The position numbers and the translations under genes are program-made. Below, piece by piece: positions 61,415 through 64,000 of a DNA stretch of 64,000 nt. Location: positions 1 to 64,000 of the forward strand of contig NZ_BMBP01000010.1 in NCBI RefSeq assembly GCF_014634745.1, read 5' to 3'. Under the pieces are notes generated by a model. It was not told the origin of the DNA, ran no database searches, and worked only from the letters and a program-made list of their open reading frames with translations. Source of the stretch: Leuconostoc pseudomesenteroides KCTC 3652 (GTDB lineage Bacteria; Bacillota; Bacilli; Lactobacillales; Lactobacillaceae). The stretch's first letter is position 1; each line of letters starts with the position of its first letter.

Positions 61415-62581
61415 ATGGAAAACAATATGAGCCGCGCGGCACGTCGACAATCAGCACCAGTACCAAATGGACAGCCACCGCGACCACCACGGCCACGAAA
61501 GCGACGCAAAAAATGGCGATGGCTTGCTGCAATATTACTATTGCTGGTAATTGTCGGCGGTGTCATGATGTCAATGGTGTTGAGTAATGTGAAAACATCT
61601 GTTGACAAAATGTACCGTAGTGCAAAGGTTACAAAAGCACGTGACGTCCAACAAGTTTTGAAAAAAGGTGAACCATTTTCAATTTTAGTTTTAGGAACTG
61701 ATACTGGTGCCTTGGATCGTGATCGTACAGGATTGACTGATTCGATGATGCTTATCACAGTCAATCCAAAAAAGAAAACCACCACAATGATGTCTATTCC
61801 ACGTGACATTATGGTAGCGATTGTGGGCCATGAGAACACTTTTCCACAAAAGTTAAATGCGGCATTTCCAATTGGCGGTGTGAGTTCGACGATACTAACG
61901 TTACAAAATTATTTGAATGTTCCGATTGATTTCTATGCGTTAGTCAATATGGGTGGTTTGGAGAAGTTGATTAATCAGGTTGGTGGTGTCAAAGTAGTGT
62001 CACCATTGACATTCACTTATCAACCAGACAACGATAAGCCAGACGTGTATAAATTCTATAAAGGTAAAGAAAAGTTTGAATATGCGGCCGATGGCAAGAA
62101 TTTTAAAACTTACACAACAATGAATGGCTATGCAGCCTTGTCATTTTCTCGGATGCGCTATGATGATCCACAAGGGGATTATGGTCGTCAGTTGCGTCAA
62201 CGGTTAGTTTTAAAGGCGTTGCTTAAAAAGTCGGCCAGTGCAAAAACATTACTCAACGCTAAATTTATGAGTTCGATTTCCAAAAATGTTCAGACAGATA
62301 TGAAGTTCAATAATCTTACCACGGTAGCGTTGAAATATATGTCTGCTACTAAAAACCAAACTTCAGAACATATACAAGGTGTTGGCGATATGTATAATGG
62401 TGTCAGTTATCAAATGGTTACTGAAACAGAAAAGCAACGTGCTACAACGCTTTTGCGCAAGTCATTAGATTTGAAAGCTAAAAATACAGGGACCCAGTTT
62501 GGTGGATCTGTACCAGCCTTATATGCCTACATTGCTGAGTATAACTTGAATATGATTAATGAAACGCTTGATCCACAATGA
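61415..62581 (+). CDS. LytR-CpsA-Psr (LCP) family wall polymer ligase
   Basis: A 388-residue membrane protein. A Pro/Arg-rich cytoplasmic tail (1-37) precedes one helix (about 38-58). The LCP domain (FSILVLGTDTG, then RTGLTDSMMLITVNP and TTMMSIPRDIMV with the active Arg/Asp) transfers wall polymers onto peptidoglycan, in an outside orientation. SFSRMRYDDPQGDYGRQLRQRLV is the conserved end. AGGGG lies near the ATG. Substrates (teichoic acid or polysaccharide) unknown. Confidence 0.92.
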   Translation: MENNMSRAARRQSAPVPNGQPPRPPRPRKRRKKWRWLAAILLLLVIVGGVMMSMVLSNVKTSVDKMYRSAKVTKARDVQQVLKKGEPFSILVLGTDTGALDRDRTGLTDSMMLITVNPKKKTTTMMSIPRDIMVAIVGHENTFPQKLNAAFPIGGVSSTILTLQNYLNVPIDFYALVNMGGLEKLINQVGGVKVVSPLTFTYQPDNDKPDVYKFYKGKEKFEYAADGKNFKTYTTMNGYAALSFSRMRYDDPQGDYGRQLRQRLVLKALLKKSASAKTLLNAKFMSSISKNVQTDMKFNNLTTVALKYMSATKNQTSEHIQGVGDMYNGVSYQMVTETEKQRATTLLRKSLDLKAKNTGTQFGGSVPALYAYIAEYNLNMINETLDPQ

Positions 62582-62588
62582 GAAAGCT

Positions 62589-62629
62589 AAAAGGCACCAA
62601 CAGTGCGCAAGTAACTGTCGGTGCCTTTT
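62589..62629 (+). terminator. Rho-independent terminator after the LCP gene
   Basis: AAAAGGCACC pairs with GGTGCCTTTT, with a second inner stem ACAGT/ACTGT, followed by T's. Confidence 0.85.
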
Positions 62630-62650
62630 GTGTTGCATAATTTATCCATG

Positions 62651-63049
62651 TTATTTGTTATTATTTTTCATAAAAGGAATGCCATCACGCCAAAGATAAC
62701 CACGATAATAGCTTTCCATAGAAACAATTTGTGTCAATGAAGTGAGTGGGAGGACGATTTTTAGCCATACTAAATCAGTTGTGAAGAATGGAATAGCCAT
62801 CATGCTAGCCGTCACCAAATAGATGATGATACGAGCTTTTAAAGGGAGCTGGCGTTCAAAGACGCCTTGATGAACGTATTGCTTGTAATATTTATTATTT
62901 TGTAGCCATGTGTCGAGTCGTTTTGAAGATTTAGACCATAAAATAGCAGTCAAAACGTAAAATCCGGTCGTCGGGATGCCTGGGATCCAAATTGCAACTG
63001 TGCCAATGGCAAAACTCAGTGCGCCTAGCGCCATCAAAAGTATTTTCAT
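62651..63049 (-). CDS. DUF454 (YbaN-like) membrane protein
   Basis: A 132-residue membrane protein. LLMALGALSFAIGTVAIWIPGIPTTGFYVLTAILWSKSSKRLDTWL matches the DUF454 signature (lG...iG..iP.iPTt.F.lL....), and a helical hairpin at about 75-105 follows. Function unknown. It lies alone between the LCP gene and ppx on the minus strand. Confidence 0.82.
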   Translation of the reverse strand: MKILLMALGALSFAIGTVAIWIPGIPTTGFYVLTAILWSKSSKRLDTWLQNNKYYKQYVHQGVFERQLPLKARIIIYLVTASMMAIPFFTTDLVWLKIVLPLTSLTQIVSMESYYRGYLWRDGIPFMKNNNK

Positions 63050-63199
63050 AATAACCAGTTTAACATGGACTAACCAATTTATAAATAATAGTGATTTTTT
63101 TAATATATTATTACTATTTTAAGAAGTTATCCTTGTTATCGGTTGCTATGACTAGATGTGTTACAATTAAATTATTAAAATCAAAATTAGGATAAGACT

Positions 63200-64000
63200 A
63201 TGAGCTATTTAGCGATCGTTGACCTAGGCAGCAACTCTGCTCGAATGGTGGTCGAAGAATTACATAAAGATGGCACGTATACCGAGATTGTTCGGGAAAA
63301 GCAGGACACGCGCATTGCGCAAAATATGGGTGCGGAGCTGATTTTGCAAGAAGAACCAATGGCGAGAACCATTGGTGCATTGCGTTATTTCCAGACGCGT
63401 TATGCAAGATTTGAACCGGAAGTACGAGCGATTACCACAGCAGCCGTGAGAACAGCCAAGAATCAATCAGAATTCTTGGCACGTGTGAAATCAGCTACGG
63501 GAATCACATTTCAAGTTTTGACAGGTGACCAAGAGGCTTATTATGACTATCTAGGTGTTCAAGCAACGCTAAAAGTTGAAGCGGGTGTAATTTTAGATAC
63601 CGGTGGGGCATCAGTTGAACTCATTGCTATTAATCACGCCAAAAACATGGCGGCGGTCAGTTTGCCATTTGGTGCGGTGAATTTATCCGAGCAATTCATG
63701 TTAGCCAATGATGTGATTCAGAGCAACATTGAAGTGGCTAGTGAGTACATTGTGCAATCTTATCAAAATTTACCTTGGTTATCTTCACAAAAAGGCCAGC
63801 CTGTTATTTTGTTAGGTGGCGCCAATCGTTCACTAGCACGCATGGCACGCACGCGGTCTGGCGAAGCCGAAATTAATCAAATTCATGGCTATGAGATGTC
63901 CTACGAATTGGTGATGTCGATCTTTGATGAAATTCGTTACATGACACGAGCAGACCGTGAGCAAGTGGCCGGTCTGGAGACGACACGTGCTGATATCATT
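63200..64000 (+). CDS. ppx: Ppx/GppA family phosphatase, 5' part (runs off the window)
   Basis: Starting at ATG 63200, the frame is open for 267 codons to the window edge. VDLGSNSARMVV is the ASKHA-fold start, AVRTAKN and GVILDTGGASVEL are the catalytic-domain motifs, and LLGGANRSLARM follows. The family cleaves polyphosphate or (p)ppGpp. ppk often follows in lactobacilli but is beyond the edge. The ribosome binding site (AGGAT) is moderate. Confidence 0.92.
   Translation, partial: MSYLAIVDLGSNSARMVVEELHKDGTYTEIVREKQDTRIAQNMGAELILQEEPMARTIGALRYFQTRYARFEPEVRAITTAAVRTAKNQSEFLARVKSATGITFQVLTGDQEAYYDYLGVQATLKVEAGVILDTGGASVELIAINHAKNMAAVSLPFGAVNLSEQFMLANDVIQSNIEVASEYIVQSYQNLPWLSSQKGQPVILLGGANRSLARMARTRSGEAEINQIHGYEMSYELVMSIFDEIRYMTRADREQVAGLETTRADII

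Overview
The window looks like chromosomal DNA of a low-GC, heterofermentative lactic acid bacterium, most probably Leuconostoc or a close relative. The evidence is the AT-rich sequence, strong AGGAG-type ribosome binding sites, a single FabT-controlled type II fatty acid operon using FabK, a T-box in front of valS, a FemX/MurM-type cell wall enzyme, and a tmRNA with tag AKNENSYAIAA. The genus is an inference from gene content. No rRNA operon, insertion sequence, prophage or CRISPR array was seen.

Layout. 1-8.4 kb: a 3' gene end, a small membrane protein, tRNA-Lys(CTT), a sugar symporter with a clear cre site, a VanY peptidase, a deoxynucleoside kinase, proBA, a nucleoside hydrolase and a ferredoxin-NADP reductase. 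8.4-12.7 kb (minus strand): a coiled-coil protein, an EndA-like nuclease, a cystine-type ABC importer behind a leader that may be a peptide-controlled attenuator, and an HD hydrolase. 12.9-18.1 kb: metG, an ECF S-component, gap and a metallophosphoesterase.

18.2-28.5 kb is the complete fatty acid synthesis operon: fabZ-fabT-fabH-acpP-fabK-fabD-fabG-fabF-accB-fabZ-accC-accD-accA. Three FabT-type boxes overlie its promoter and several hairpins sit between its genes. ssrA (tmRNA) follows.

29-38 kb is an accessory stretch of mostly minus-strand small genes: a DUF4352 protein, two GNAT acetyltransferases, a Cse60-like peptide, a ClbS/DfsB protein, an esterase, a LytTR/DUF3021 pair, a MepB protein and a SnoaL-like protein. 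Two small genes here are broken, and two related palindromic repeat families recur between genes.

38-44 kb holds an MFS transporter and a NapA-type antiporter, both behind terminator-like leaders, then a DsrE protein, an ArsB/NhaD-type permease and a two-gene NEAT-domain surface module behind a perfect palindrome. 44-50 kb has T-box-valS, a YhgE-like permease divergent from its probable TetR regulator, and a second fabH. 50-64 kb is rich in cell envelope genes: two LysM-CAP proteins (one with EF-hand loops), a degenerate NlpC/P60-like protein, FemX/MurM, a class B PBP, a MarR regulator with an ABC exporter, a MacB-like ABC protein, an LCP ligase, a DUF454 protein and the start of ppx.
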